Below, in pieces: positions 34,703 to 43,787 of a stretch of DNA of 64,000 nt (positions within the stretch are counted from its first letter, which is position 1; the number at the start of each line of letters is the position of its first letter). The position numbers were made by a program, and so were the translations under genes. The stretch comes from Draconibacterium mangrovi (GTDB lineage Bacteria > Bacteroidota > Bacteroidia > Bacteroidales > Prolixibacteraceae). The stretch covers positions 124,001-188,000 of the forward strand of contig NZ_JAAAGB010000003.1 of NCBI RefSeq assembly GCF_010586825.1. The letters run 5' to 3'. The notes beneath the pieces are model-generated. The model searched no databases, had not been told where the DNA came from, and saw only the letters and a list, made by a program, of their open reading frames with translations.

Positions 34703-36130
34703 CTAATAGTTTTCCTTTAGCAGGATAAAAAGTTGTTCAATTTCCTTGATCAATGCACTGTGCGAACCACCAAAATGGTTAAACATAAACGAGAATACCA
34801 GTTTGTGTCCCTTATCGGTCGTAAGGTAGCCCGAATAACAACGTACACGAGTCATTGAGCCGCTTTTTGCCTGCAAAGTTTTCCCGGGAAGTTTTTCGGT
34901 ATCGAAACGTTTAAAAGTTCCCTTGCCCGCAACAGGTAACGACTCAACAAAAGCATCGTTTGCTGCCATTTGTGTTAAAAAACGGGTAAAGAATACGGGA
35001 GACACCGCATTAAAGTGCGACAGTCCGCTGCCGTCTTCCATAAAAATGTTTTCCATACTTAGTCCCTGCTCTTCCCAATAGGTTTTTACAAGATCAATGG
35101 CGGCTGTTCGGTTTGCTAGTCCGTTTCTCTCAATAGCAATCTGTTTCAAAAAATGCTCGGCAAACAGGTTTACACTTTCATAGTTCAGGACCTCTGCAAT
35201 TTCTGCCAATGTTGGCGATTCCTGGGTATAAATCAACGTTGTTTTATCGCTCACATTTTTCCCAAAGCGTGTTTCGCCATCCACAAAAACACCTTCAGCT
35301 AAAAGATTTTGTAAGAATGCGGCAGCCAAAATCTCTTCAGGAGCAGGGACAGATGCTTTAATTGTGAAAGCTTTACGGTTCCGTGGAATGGTACCACGAA
35401 TTATTCGATGCTTATCAAAAGGGCCGCCAAAAACATAAGCGTTATCGCTGTTATTATCAGCCGAAAGTACTTCGTTATCGATTTGCAGACCATCAATCTT
35501 CGGATAGGTTTGAATCACCTTTGTTAGTTTTCCTTCCTTTTTTGGCGATGAAAATGTTATTCGGTACATATTATCAAATACAGTAAAAGCATTGGGTCCG
35601 GCGCCGTAATAATTGCCAATATCGCCCCATACCCAGCTGTCAGGAATTCGTTCGGTGTCGTAAATTCCACCGTCGAGAATTAAATTGCCTTTTACTTTTT
35701 TTATGCCCGAAGCTTTTACCTGTTTGGCCCAGTTTTTCAGAAACTCAAAATAATGATCCTGAAAATATTCCGATCCCAAAGCCGGATCTGCCCCGCCAAT
35801 CAATACTAAATCGCCATCTAAAACGCCATTTTTATCGATTTTTCCGGTGTACGATATTTTTGTTTTAAAACGGTAATCAGCACCTAAAATTTCCAAAGCA
35901 GTTCCCGAAGTGATCATCTTCATGGTTGAAGCGGGAACCAACAATTTTTCAGAATTCAGGCTATAAACCCTTTCGTCCGAATTGAGGTCGACCACATTAA
36001 TTCCAACCGAAGCATTTTTGTAATCTTCTTGCTGAAGAAGTGTTTCAATTGCTGATTTAAAACTGTTCTGAGCGAGGATCTGCCCGCTAAAAATCAGAAG
36101 AAAAAGTAGAGAAAAATATCGTACCTGCAT
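34703..36130 (-). CDS. dacB: D-alanyl-D-alanine carboxypeptidase/endopeptidase (PBP4, S13)
   Basis: A 475-residue periplasmic penicillin-binding protein of peptidase family S13, which trims or cuts peptidoglycan peptides. The signal peptide ends after QILA (residue 20). The active-site motifs are S68-T-M-K71, S-V-N in EVLNYESVNLFAEHF, and K-S-G in LQAKSGSMTRV. Start ATG 36130 keeps the whole signal peptide. It is a single gene between the eCIS operon and the divergent crcB. Confidence 0.9.
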   Translation of the reverse strand: MQVRYFSLLFLLIFSGQILAQNSFKSAIETLLQQEDYKNASVGINVVDLNSDERVYSLNSEKLLVPASTMKMITSGTALEILGADYRFKTKISYTGKIDKNGVLDGDLVLIGGADPALGSEYFQDHYFEFLKNWAKQVKASGIKKVKGNLILDGGIYDTERIPDSWVWGDIGNYYGAGPNAFTVFDNMYRITFSSPKKEGKLTKVIQTYPKIDGLQIDNEVLSADNNSDNAYVFGGPFDKHRIIRGTIPRNRKAFTIKASVPAPEEILAAAFLQNLLAEGVFVDGETRFGKNVSDKTTLIYTQESPTLAEIAEVLNYESVNLFAEHFLKQIAIERNGLANRTAAIDLVKTYWEEQGLSMENIFMEDGSGLSHFNAVSPVFFTRFLTQMAANDAFVESLPVAGKGTFKRFDTEKLPGKTLQAKSGSMTRVRCYSGYLTTDKGHKLVFSFMFNHFGGSHSALIKEIEQLFILLKENY

Positions 36131-36240
36131 TTTTTACTATTTTTGAAAGCTTAAAAATAACAGATTGTTTGGCTTGGCTGTACAAATCGAAATTAATTTG
36201 TATGACAAATTCAATCAATTAATATCAAAAAAACAAAAAC

Positions 36241-36624
36241 ATGCTGCGAACAATATTACTGGTTGGCACCGGAGGTTTTATCGGAAGTGTTTTACGTTAC
36301 CTTGTTCAGATTTTTGTTGAGAAAGGGATGAGTACCACTTTTCCATGGGGAACATTTATTGCCAACATGGCCGGAAGTTTTATTATTGGAATTGTGTTCG
36401 CCCTGGCGCAAAAAGGCAACCTGCTGAACGCCGAGTGGCGTATGTTTTTGGCCGTAGGATTTTGCGGTGGATTTACCACTTTTTCATCGTTTGCCTACAA
36501 TAACCTCACGATGTTAAAAGAACAAACCTACGGACAATTTTTCCTGAACGTGGGCGGAAGTTTGTTTTTTGGATTGCTGGCGGTTTACCTGGGAATGATT
36601 TTGGTACGGGCAGTAATTCATTAA
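36241..36624 (+). CDS. crcB: Fluoride efflux channel CrcB/Fluc
   Basis: A 127-residue four-helix membrane protein of the CrcB/Fluc family, which exports fluoride as a dual-topology dimer. The signature GGFIGSVLRYL, WGTFIANMAGSF (channel Asn), and GFCGGFTTFSSFAYN (Na+ site and Phe box) are all visible. It is divergent from dacB. No fluoride riboswitch fold could be recognised upstream. A DUF190 gene, often linked to crcB in other genomes, is 1.1 kb away. Confidence 0.95.
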   Translation: MLRTILLVGTGGFIGSVLRYLVQIFVEKGMSTTFPWGTFIANMAGSFIIGIVFALAQKGNLLNAEWRMFLAVGFCGGFTTFSSFAYNNLTMLKEQTYGQFFLNVGGSLFFGLLAVYLGMILVRAVIH

Positions 36625-36632
36625 AAAGTAAA

Positions 36633-36660
36633 ATCCGGATCACAACAATGTAACCCGGAT
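36633..36660. terminator. Weak hairpin between crcB and the convergent SDR gene
   Basis: ATCCGG/CCGGAT arms (36633-36638 and 36655-36660) surround a 16-nt loop between two convergent genes. The T content after it is low, so it may act as a weak two-way terminator or only as a stem. Confidence 0.3.
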
Positions 36661-36686
36661 CTGTTCCTTATTAATTTTCTATACGA

Positions 36687-37556
36687 TTACTTTTTTACCC
36701 CATCCAGTTCGGCAATCCCCATTCCTTCAAGCAATTCTTTTCTGATTGGATCAACCACATCATTTAATTTTTGCAGTCCAAAATCGAGGCCTCCAATGGT
36801 TCGTAACGGTCTTGTTCCTGGTTCCGCATTAATCAGATCTTCAAAAATCCGAACAATAATCATTGGATCTGTTGGCGCATTCTCATCGGCAAATAAATTC
36901 ATTACATTCTGTGCAAAACCATCAGCAAACTCTTTTACATGCTGATAAGCCTGAGCCACTTCTTCGTTTTCGGCCTGAACAAGGTTTCCAAAAAATTTCG
37001 TTTCAAAAGGCCCGGGTTCTACAATGGCAACATCAATTCCAAAGGGCGCCAATTCATAACGCATGGCTTCGCTCAACCCTTCTACGCCCCATTTACTGGC
37101 ATTATAAACGCCAAATGCGGGAAATGCACCACGCCCGGCCACGGAACTCAGCTGAATGATAAGTCCTGACTTTTGCGCACGCATACCCGGCAGAACCGCC
37201 TGAGCCACGCGAATATTCCCAACAATGTTTAAATCAAGTTGGGCCAGTACAGCATCAGGAGAAAAGGCTTCCATTGCACCGCCATAACCTAAACCGGCAT
37301 TATTGATTAAAACATCGATAGTTGGCAGTTTTGCAGCTGCCGCCTTAACACTTTCATCCGAGGTAACATCCATTTCGAGCACCTCCATTTTGTAATTATT
37401 TGTTTTGGCAAATTCCTTAAGCTCAGCTGCCGGTTTCAAGTTTTTACTATCAACGTTACGCATTGTGGCAATAACATGATGTCCTTTTTCAGCCAAATAT
37501 TTAGCCGCTAAATAACCGAAACCCGAACTGCAACCTGTAATTAAAATCTTTTTCAT
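36687..37556 (-). CDS. Short-chain dehydrogenase/reductase
   Basis: A 289-residue classical SDR. NAD(P) binding: TGCSSGFG (7-14). The NNAGLG motif, the catalytic Ser in IQLSSVAGRG and the Y-x-x-x-K in VYNASKWG are present. R34-like basic position in ATMRN suggests NADP. C-terminal part (DPIRKELLEGMG) is a helical tail. Substrate unknown; similar proteins are annotated as general oxidoreductases. A palindrome 30 bp upstream may be its operator. Confidence 0.85.
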   Translation of the reverse strand: MKKILITGCSSGFGYLAAKYLAEKGHHVIATMRNVDSKNLKPAAELKEFAKTNNYKMEVLEMDVTSDESVKAAAAKLPTIDVLINNAGLGYGGAMEAFSPDAVLAQLDLNIVGNIRVAQAVLPGMRAQKSGLIIQLSSVAGRGAFPAFGVYNASKWGVEGLSEAMRYELAPFGIDVAIVEPGPFETKFFGNLVQAENEEVAQAYQHVKEFADGFAQNVMNLFADENAPTDPMIIVRIFEDLINAEPGTRPLRTIGGLDFGLQKLNDVVDPIRKELLEGMGIAELDGVKK

Positions 37557-37586
37557 CTTGTAGTTTTTGGTGAGAAAATAGTCCTA

Positions 37587-37613
37587 TTAAAATACCTTAT
37601 GGTATTATTTTAA
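37587..37613. promoter_or_regulatory. Palindrome upstream of the SDR gene, operator candidate
   Basis: ATACC-TTAT-GGTAT core with A/T extensions on both sides (TTAAAATACC and GGTATTATTTTAA, one extra base in the right arm). It starts 31 bp before the SDR start codon. Dyads of this form commonly bind TetR- or HxlR-type dimers, but no regulator gene is adjacent. Confidence 0.4.
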
Positions 37614-37768
37614 AACATTCACTTCCAGACAATTGTTCAGCCATTATAATTGTAATTTGAAAGAATAACAACTTAAAGATCCTGAGTGCCATAAATCCAT
37701 TCAATTTGAAACTAATTAGCTCTGTTTTCTGTAAAACCTTGTAGTGAAAACCTAAAATTAACAACGCT

Positions 37769-38137
37769 ATGAAAACAACAGAAAAAACAGGAATCCTGAA
37801 GATCTACATTGGAGAATCGGATAAAATAAATGGCCGGGTGTTGTTTGAAGAAATTGTGTTTGAAGCACGAAATGCCGGTTTGGCCGGCGCCACCGTTTAT
37901 AAAGGTATAATGTCGTTTGGTGCCAGCCACAGTATACATACCATGAAAATTTTTGCCTTGTCGAGCGATTTGCCCGTTACCATTGAAATTATTGACAACA
38001 TTGATAAGATCGACCAGTTTATTGAAAAGCTAAACAAAATACTGGACAATAGCCAACGCGGTGGGCTGGTAACTTTCCAGGAGCTGGATGTGGTTCGTTA
38101 CGAAAAAGGGCTAAAATACCGCGAAGAATATCATTGA
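37769..38137 (+). CDS. DUF190 protein, PII-like fold
   Basis: A 122-residue DUF190 protein with a ferredoxin-like/PII-like fold. Typical segments are ILKIYIGESDKINGRVLFEE, GLAGATVYKGIMSFG and LPVTIEIIDNIDKIDQF. DUF190 genes often accompany crcB and are suspected to act with it; here an SDR gene on the other strand separates them. Soluble cytoplasmic protein. Gene start ATG 37769 follows a non-coding, A/T-rich stretch with no clear promoter match. Confidence 0.9.
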   Translation: MKTTEKTGILKIYIGESDKINGRVLFEEIVFEARNAGLAGATVYKGIMSFGASHSIHTMKIFALSSDLPVTIEIIDNIDKIDQFIEKLNKILDNSQRGGLVTFQELDVVRYEKGLKYREEYH

Positions 38138-38449
38138 TCAGCCGCTATCACCCCCTTCCTCATTTTACTCGCCGGAAACAGAAAGTTTGTTCAATTTCCG
38201 AATTTCAACTTTTGTAGTTAACTATAAGAAGCTCAAACAACAATAAGCAATTCAAGACCTTTTAATCCTTTACTGTCAATACTTTAACTAAACGTTAATA
38301 AACAAAATGTAGTTTCCAATAAGCATTTTAAGGGGGTACTGTAGAACAATTATTTAATATTTTCACGCCGCAGTAAAGACAGACCAAAAAGCTCGAAATA
38401 AGGAGCTCTTTTTAACTGTTTCAGCAAAAAACCGAAAATATATATTAAT
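38138..38449 (+). other. Gene-free leader region of the NifU-like/GGGtGRT operon
   Basis: No gene is visible in these 312 bp. They hold one hairpin near the 3' end (38386-38413, listed separately) and A/T-rich sequence. The second half is probably the promoter and 5' leader of the strongly codon-biased operon that follows. No exact TAnnTTTG box was found. Confidence 0.5.
38386..38413 (+). terminator. Terminator-like hairpin in the leader of the NifU-like gene
   Basis: An AGCTC/GAGCT stem (38390-38394 with 38403-38407) with an 8-nt loop is flanked by A-run and CTTTTT, forming the shape of an intrinsic terminator 36 bp before the NifU-like start codon. It could end the DUF190 transcript, or serve as an attenuator in the leader. 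Confidence 0.35.
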
Positions 38450-39142
38450 ATGAGTTTTACACACGAAGTTGAAGGTATGATTTGTGTTGCACAAGGTGCA
38501 AATCATGGCCCGGCTCCAATTCCGGAAGAAGGAAAATGGGTAAAAGCCAAACAAGTTTCAGACATTTCGGGTTTAACCCACGGCGTAGGTTGGTGTGCTC
38601 CACAGCAAGGTGCATGTAAACTGACCCTGAATGTTAAAGATGGTATTATTGAAGAAGCATTGGTTGAAACTATCGGTTGTACCGGTATGACACACTCAGC
38701 AGCAATGGCTTCTGAAATTCTTCCCGGAAAAACAATCCTTGAAGCATTAAATACCGACCTTGTTTGCGATGCAATCAACACTGCAATGCGCGAACTTTTC
38801 TTACAAATTGTATACGGTCGTACACAAAGTGCTTTCTCTGAAGGTGGTCTTCCAATTGGCGCCGGTCTTGAAGATTTAGGAAAAGGTCTTCGTGGTGTAA
38901 CCGGTACTTTGTACGGAACTACAGCTAAAGGTCCTCGTTACCTTGAAATGGCTGAAGGATACATTACAAAAATCGGTTTGGACGCTGACAGCGAAATTAT
39001 CGGTTACGAATTTGTAAACCTCGGTCGTATGATGGATATGATCAAAACAGGTATGGACGCTAACGAAGCAATTCAAAAAGCTTCCGGTAAATATGGCCGT
39101 ATCGATGATGCAGTTAAAGTTATTGACCCACGTAAAGAATAG
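38450..39142 (+). CDS. NifU-like iron-sulfur scaffold protein paired with GGGtGRT protein
   Basis: A 230-residue cytoplasmic protein resembling IscU/NifU-type scaffolds. The scaffold-type region carries Cys in GVGWCAPQQGAC and VETIGCTGMTHSAAMASEIL, where the second matches the IscU core. It lies 12 bp before the GGGtGRT gene and such pairs are conserved in anaerobic Bacteroidota and Firmicutes. Codon choice is very biased, as in enolase, so expression should be high. The role in cluster assembly is inferred from Cys pattern; no cysteine desulfurase is near. Confidence 0.75.
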   Translation: MSFTHEVEGMICVAQGANHGPAPIPEEGKWVKAKQVSDISGLTHGVGWCAPQQGACKLTLNVKDGIIEEALVETIGCTGMTHSAAMASEILPGKTILEALNTDLVCDAINTAMRELFLQIVYGRTQSAFSEGGLPIGAGLEDLGKGLRGVTGTLYGTTAKGPRYLEMAEGYITKIGLDADSEIIGYEFVNLGRMMDMIKTGMDANEAIQKASGKYGRIDDAVKVIDPRKE

Positions 39143-39154
39143 GAGAAAATTATT

Positions 39155-40147
39155 ATGCCATTATTTGAAAGTTACGACAGAAGAATCAAGCAAATTGATG
39201 CATTCTTAAACGCGAACGGCATTTCTTCTATCGAAGAGGCCAAAAAAATATGTGATGAAAAAGGTGTTGACGTTTACGAAATCGTAAAAGGCATTCAGCC
39301 TATCGCGTTCGAAAACGCAATGTGGTCATACATTGTAGGTGCTGCAGTTGCCATTAAACGTGGACAAACTGCTGCTGCAGATATCGCCTCTACCTTAGGT
39401 GAAGGTTTACAGTCATTCTGTATTCCGGGATCGGTTGCCGATGATCGTAAAGTAGGTTTAGGTCACGGTAATTTGGCTGCTATGCTTTTGAAAGAAGAAA
39501 CAAAATGTTTCGCTTTCCTGGCAGGACACGAATCTTTCGCTGCTGCTGAAGGTGCAATTGGTATTGCTAAATCGGCTAACCGTGTTCGTAAAGAGCCTTT
39601 ACGTGTAATCCTTAACGGATTAGGAAAAGACGCTGCAAAAGTTATCGCACGTATCAATGGTTTTACATACGTTCAAACTGATTTTGATTATGCTACAGGC
39701 GAATTGGAAGAAGTACAACGTAAAGCTTACTCAGAAGGTGATCGCGCAAAAGTAAACTGCTACGGTGCCAACGATGTACGCGAAGGTGTTGCCATTCTTC
39801 ACAGCGAAGGTGTTGACGTTTCTATTACAGGTAACTCAACTAACCCAACTCGTTTCCAACACCCTGTTGCAGGTACATACAAAAAAGAATGTATCGAGCA
39901 AGGTAAAAAATACTTCTCTGTTGCATCTGGTGGTGGTACTGGTCGTACTTTACACCCAGACAACATGGCTGCCGGTCCTGCTTCTTACGGTATGACTGAC
40001 ACTATGGGACGTATGCACTCTGACGCTCAATTTGCAGGTTCTTCTTCAGTTCCGGCTCACGTTGAGATGATGGGATTGATTGGAATGGGTAACAACCCTA
40101 TGGTTGGTGCTTCTGTTGCTGTTGCTGTTGCAATTTCGCAAGCTTAA
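39155..40147 (+). CDS. GGGtGRT protein of unknown function
   Basis: A 330-residue cytoplasmic protein of the GGGtGRT family, named for the motif seen here as VASGGGTGRTLHP. Other conserved segments are GLGHGNLAAMLLKEE, FLAGHESFAAAEGA and GNSTNPTRFQHPVAG. It has Cys residues in IPGSV-preceding SFCIPG and KECIEQG. Function unknown. It is cotranscribed with the NifU-like gene, has a strong Shine-Dalgarno-like AGGAG 11 bp upstream, and ends in a clear terminator. High codon bias suggests an abundant protein. Confidence 0.9.
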   Translation: MPLFESYDRRIKQIDAFLNANGISSIEEAKKICDEKGVDVYEIVKGIQPIAFENAMWSYIVGAAVAIKRGQTAAADIASTLGEGLQSFCIPGSVADDRKVGLGHGNLAAMLLKEETKCFAFLAGHESFAAAEGAIGIAKSANRVRKEPLRVILNGLGKDAAKVIARINGFTYVQTDFDYATGELEEVQRKAYSEGDRAKVNCYGANDVREGVAILHSEGVDVSITGNSTNPTRFQHPVAGTYKKECIEQGKKYFSVASGGGTGRTLHPDNMAAGPASYGMTDTMGRMHSDAQFAGSSSVPAHVEMMGLIGMGNNPMVGASVAVAVAISQA

Positions 40148-40193
40148 GACTTACAACATTCGCAACAGTTTGTTGTGAGAAAGATATAGTTTA

Positions 40194-40236
40194 AGGCACA
40201 AAGTTTAGGAGAAATCCATAGCTTTGTGCCTTTCTT
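40194..40236 (+). terminator. Rho-independent terminator after the GGGtGRT gene
   Basis: A perfect 10-bp stem AGGCACAAAG/CTTTGTGCCT (40194-40203 with 40222-40231) is followed by TTCTTTATT. An in-frame GTG at 40226 of the next gene lies inside this stem, which argues for the ATG at 40247 as that gene's start. Confidence 0.8.
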
Positions 40237-40246
40237 TATTAATCAT

Positions 40247-40714
40247 ATGTGCGCGACTAAGAATACTACAAAAGAATATGTCATTGCAGAGGCACTAAAA
40301 CATTTTGATGAAGGTTATGCCTGCTCACAGTCGGTATTGCTTGCTTTTGCCGATCATTTTAAGCTTGATAAAACCATGGCTAAGCGTATTTCTTCCACAT
40401 TTGGAGGAGGAATGGGGCGTTTGCGCGAAACCTGTGGAGCTGTAACCGGCGGTTTCATGGTTATTGGCCTGGCGTTCGGTAACGAAGAACCGAAAGACAT
40501 GGACACCAAACTGAACAGCTACAAAAAAGTTCGCGAATTAAATAACCTGGTGGAAGATATTCACGGAACTACAAATTGCCGCCAGCTATTAATTAAACAC
40601 GCTACCGAAGCTGAGGTACAAGACCGGAAACACCACAAAATTATTTGCAGGAAAGTTGTTGGCGATGCCACTGCTCTTGTTTATGATATTCTGAAAGAAA
40701 ATAACGAAATTTAG
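40247..40714 (+). CDS. C_GCAxxG_C_C family redox protein
   Basis: A 155-residue cytoplasmic protein of the C_GCAxxG_C_C family. The hallmark Cys residues are present: YACSQSVLLAF, then RETCGAVTGGFMVIG, then NCRQLL, then ICRKVV. Such proteins are thought to act in redox chemistry or cluster binding, but their reactions are not known. The gene starts at ATG 40247, right after the terminator of the GGGtGRT operon, so it needs its own promoter; none is obvious. Its position next to an Fe-S-type pair hints at shared redox function (inference). Confidence 0.85.
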   Translation: MCATKNTTKEYVIAEALKHFDEGYACSQSVLLAFADHFKLDKTMAKRISSTFGGGMGRLRETCGAVTGGFMVIGLAFGNEEPKDMDTKLNSYKKVRELNNLVEDIHGTTNCRQLLIKHATEAEVQDRKHHKIICRKVVGDATALVYDILKENNEI

Positions 40715-40752
40715 TTAATAACACACCTCCGGATTCGTGCTATAATTTATAC

Positions 40753-40776
40753 CACAGGAGAATAGTAATTCCTGTG
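40753..40776. terminator. Short hairpin after the C_GCAxxG_C_C gene
   Basis: CACAGGA/TCCTGTG arms (40753-40759, 40770-40776) with a 10-nt loop, 38 bp after the stop. There is no T-run, so termination is uncertain. The remaining sequence up to the enolase start shows nothing else. Confidence 0.3.
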
Positions 40777-40972
40777 AGAAACTGGTCTCAAACCACTCAG
40801 CTCCCCTCGCCCACTTAACACATGATCTTGTAAACCAATTTAATGATCTTAAATTCACATTAAAAAGGAGCAAACTATTTATCAATCTTCGTAATTTCGT
40901 GAAACAATTTAAGCGCCTCAGCGTTTACAATCCTGTAATTGCACTAGCAATCTTGAAAAGTTAAATAAATAA

Positions 40973-42283
<1,311 letters not shown>

Positions 42284-42304
42284 GCATACTTTACGCTAAA
42301 TATG

Positions 42305-42338
42305 AAAACCGTCTTTCGTTTGAAGGGCGGTTTTTTTT
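42305..42338 (+). terminator. Rho-independent terminator after eno
   Basis: AAACCGTC/GGCGGTTT stem (one T-G pair) with an 11-nt loop, followed by eight T (42331-42338), 22 bp after the eno stop. Confidence 0.85.
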
Positions 42339-42441
42339 GTGTTATAAAATCCCGGTCTCAAATTCAGAATTAGTTGAATACTCTTGAACAAACCACCATA
42401 CTTACTTGCTTTAGTAGTAAGAATAATAAACTTTACAGCGC

Positions 42442-42636
42442 ATGATAAAAAAAGCAGGCATATTCACATTTTTACTTTTTGTTACAGCAGTGGCAATGGC
42501 ACAGGCTCCCAGTGGAATTCCTACGGGCACTCCCGAGCCTTTGGAATTGACCCTGACAAATATTATCGTTTATATTGTGCTGCCGGTTATAATCGTTATT
42601 CTGTATATTTACTGGAGACGCAAAAGGCGAAAGTAA
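42442..42636 (+). CDS. Small single-pass membrane protein
   Basis: A 64-residue protein. Residues 1-21 form a signal peptide (ends AVAMAQ), followed by a Pro/Gly-rich spacer (APSGIPTGTPEPLELTL), a transmembrane helix (about 38-57) and a basic tail WRRKRRK that would lie in the cytoplasm. Small proteins of this shape are found in many Bacteroidota near enolase or metabolic genes, but no family or function is known to me. It ends 10 bp from the convergent Mut7-C gene. Confidence 0.65.
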   Translation: MIKKAGIFTFLLFVTAVAMAQAPSGIPTGTPEPLELTLTNIIVYIVLPVIIVILYIYWRRKRRK

Positions 42637-42645
42637 TTAAGAAAG

Positions 42646-43413
42646 CTACTTTAATCCTTCAATCCACTTCAGAATCTTGCGGTAGTGTGTTCCTTCCCAG
42701 TAAATCTGTCCGCATCCGGTACACTTCCAGAATTCGTTACACATTGAAAATGTATCATCAGGAACTTTGCCTTTTACCTCTGTGGAATCAACAGCTGTTA
42801 AACTTCCATTGCAAATGGAACAGCGCGAAAATGGCCGAAAACTGTTTTGAAGTTGCAAGCGTTCCACCACCTCGCGAAGTTGTTTTTGCGGGTCGCTATT
42901 CCGCACCCAGTAACCGTGTGTTGCTGCAGTATGTTTCAAAACGCCTTTATCGCGGGTTAAAATAATGCGCTTTTCAGCCACCGATATTTGCACAATCTCA
43001 TCATCTTCCAGGTTATTGCGAAAAAGTGTGTCGAATCCCAACAAACGTAACTTATAAGCCAGTTTCCCCAGGTTAACATCTACAACAAACCGTGTTTCAC
43101 GCAAAGGTAAGGGGCGTAAGCGAACCAGTGGAGAAATATCCAGCGACTCAAAAACCGGGTAGACAGAAACCTGCTCGCCGCCTTTAAGCAAAGCCTCAAA
43201 ATCCACAGAAACACCGTCAATCAAAATTAAATCCACTTCGGTGTGCGGTATACCAATGGCTTCAATGCTGTTCTTCACCGATGGCGTACCTGTAAAAGCA
43301 TATTCAAACGCTTTTTTACGCTGATGAACAGGCAGAAATTCATTCAATTCCTCATAGAACCGAAAAATGGACATACGTTGAAGTGCCTCATGATTTATGG
43401 CAAACTCTTTCAC
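42646..43413 (-). CDS. Mut7-C RNase domain protein with ubiquitin-like N-terminus
   Basis: A 255-residue cytoplasmic protein with a Mut7-C ubiquitin-like domain (about 1-90) and a Mut7-C PIN-type RNase domain (about 95-250). The RNase part has FVVDVNLGKLAYKLRLLGFD with the first Asp, RIILTRDKGVLKH with a further Asp, and a C-terminal zinc ribbon C-x2-C (CSICNGSL) plus C-x2-C (CTGCGQIYW). Its substrate is not known; PIN-type RNases cleave single-stranded RNA. The gene starts at ATG 43413 and is preceded by the second repeat array. Confidence 0.9.
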   Translation of the reverse strand: MKEFAINHEALQRMSIFRFYEELNEFLPVHQRKKAFEYAFTGTPSVKNSIEAIGIPHTEVDLILIDGVSVDFEALLKGGEQVSVYPVFESLDISPLVRLRPLPLRETRFVVDVNLGKLAYKLRLLGFDTLFRNNLEDDEIVQISVAEKRIILTRDKGVLKHTAATHGYWVRNSDPQKQLREVVERLQLQNSFRPFSRCSICNGSLTAVDSTEVKGKVPDDTFSMCNEFWKCTGCGQIYWEGTHYRKILKWIEGLK

Positions 43414-43787
43414 TCCTGTTCGTTTTTATGATACTTAATTTACGACTATTCCTTCAAGAAATAGTTCTGCAACAACAATCGACTCATAAGTAGTCCTACT
43501 TTTTTACCGGTTCTTAGTCTTAAACTAAAGTTTAAAGCCAAGGAACTTGCCGCTGAACGTTTAAACTAAAGTTTAAAGCCCAAAAGGAACACCCGACAAG
43601 GTTTAAACAAACGTTTAAGCCTTAAAAGGAACGCCCGACGCCGTTTAAACTTAAGTTTAAGCGCCAAAAGGAAGACCGGAAGCGGTTAAACAAACGTTTA
43701 AAGGTTCACCGGAGCTCCGCCAGCGTTTAAACAAAAGTTTAAGCCTCAGAATTGTTTTTTGCTTTAAACTTTTGTTTAAGCCAATTT
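43414..43787. other. Gene-free interval with repeat array
   Basis: This 374-bp stretch lies between two leftward genes. About 100 bp next to the Mut7-C gene are A/T-rich and contain no recognisable promoter. The rest is the dyad-bearing repeat array described separately. Confidence 0.6.
43518..43783. repeat. About 42-bp tandem array with conserved dyads
   Basis: Units begin at 43518, 43559, 43601, 43643, 43684, 43724 and 43762, with lengths of 41, 42, 42, 41, 40 and 38 bp and a last partial unit. Each begins with a dyad of the form TTTAAACNNNNGTTTAAA. The 4-base centres differ (TAAA, AAAC, TTAA, AAAC, AAAA, TTTT) while the arms stay conserved. The second half of units 1-3 is GC-richer with AAAAGGAA and CCCGAC. 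No unique spacers exist, so CRISPR is excluded. The sequence is unrelated to the array at 1265, though the period is the same. Confidence 0.9.

Noticed and set aside
36131-36240. Fluoride riboswitch before crcB
   Set aside because: The 110-bp region lacks the conserved pseudoknot elements; it is A/T-rich only.
40226-40246. GTG start for the C_GCAxxG_C_C gene
   Set aside because: The codon lies within the terminator stem of the upstream operon; ATG 40247 is free of it.
42384-42965. 193-codon plus-strand frame overlapping the small membrane gene and the Mut7-C gene
   Set aside because: It has no family features and lies antisense to a well-supported Mut7-C gene.
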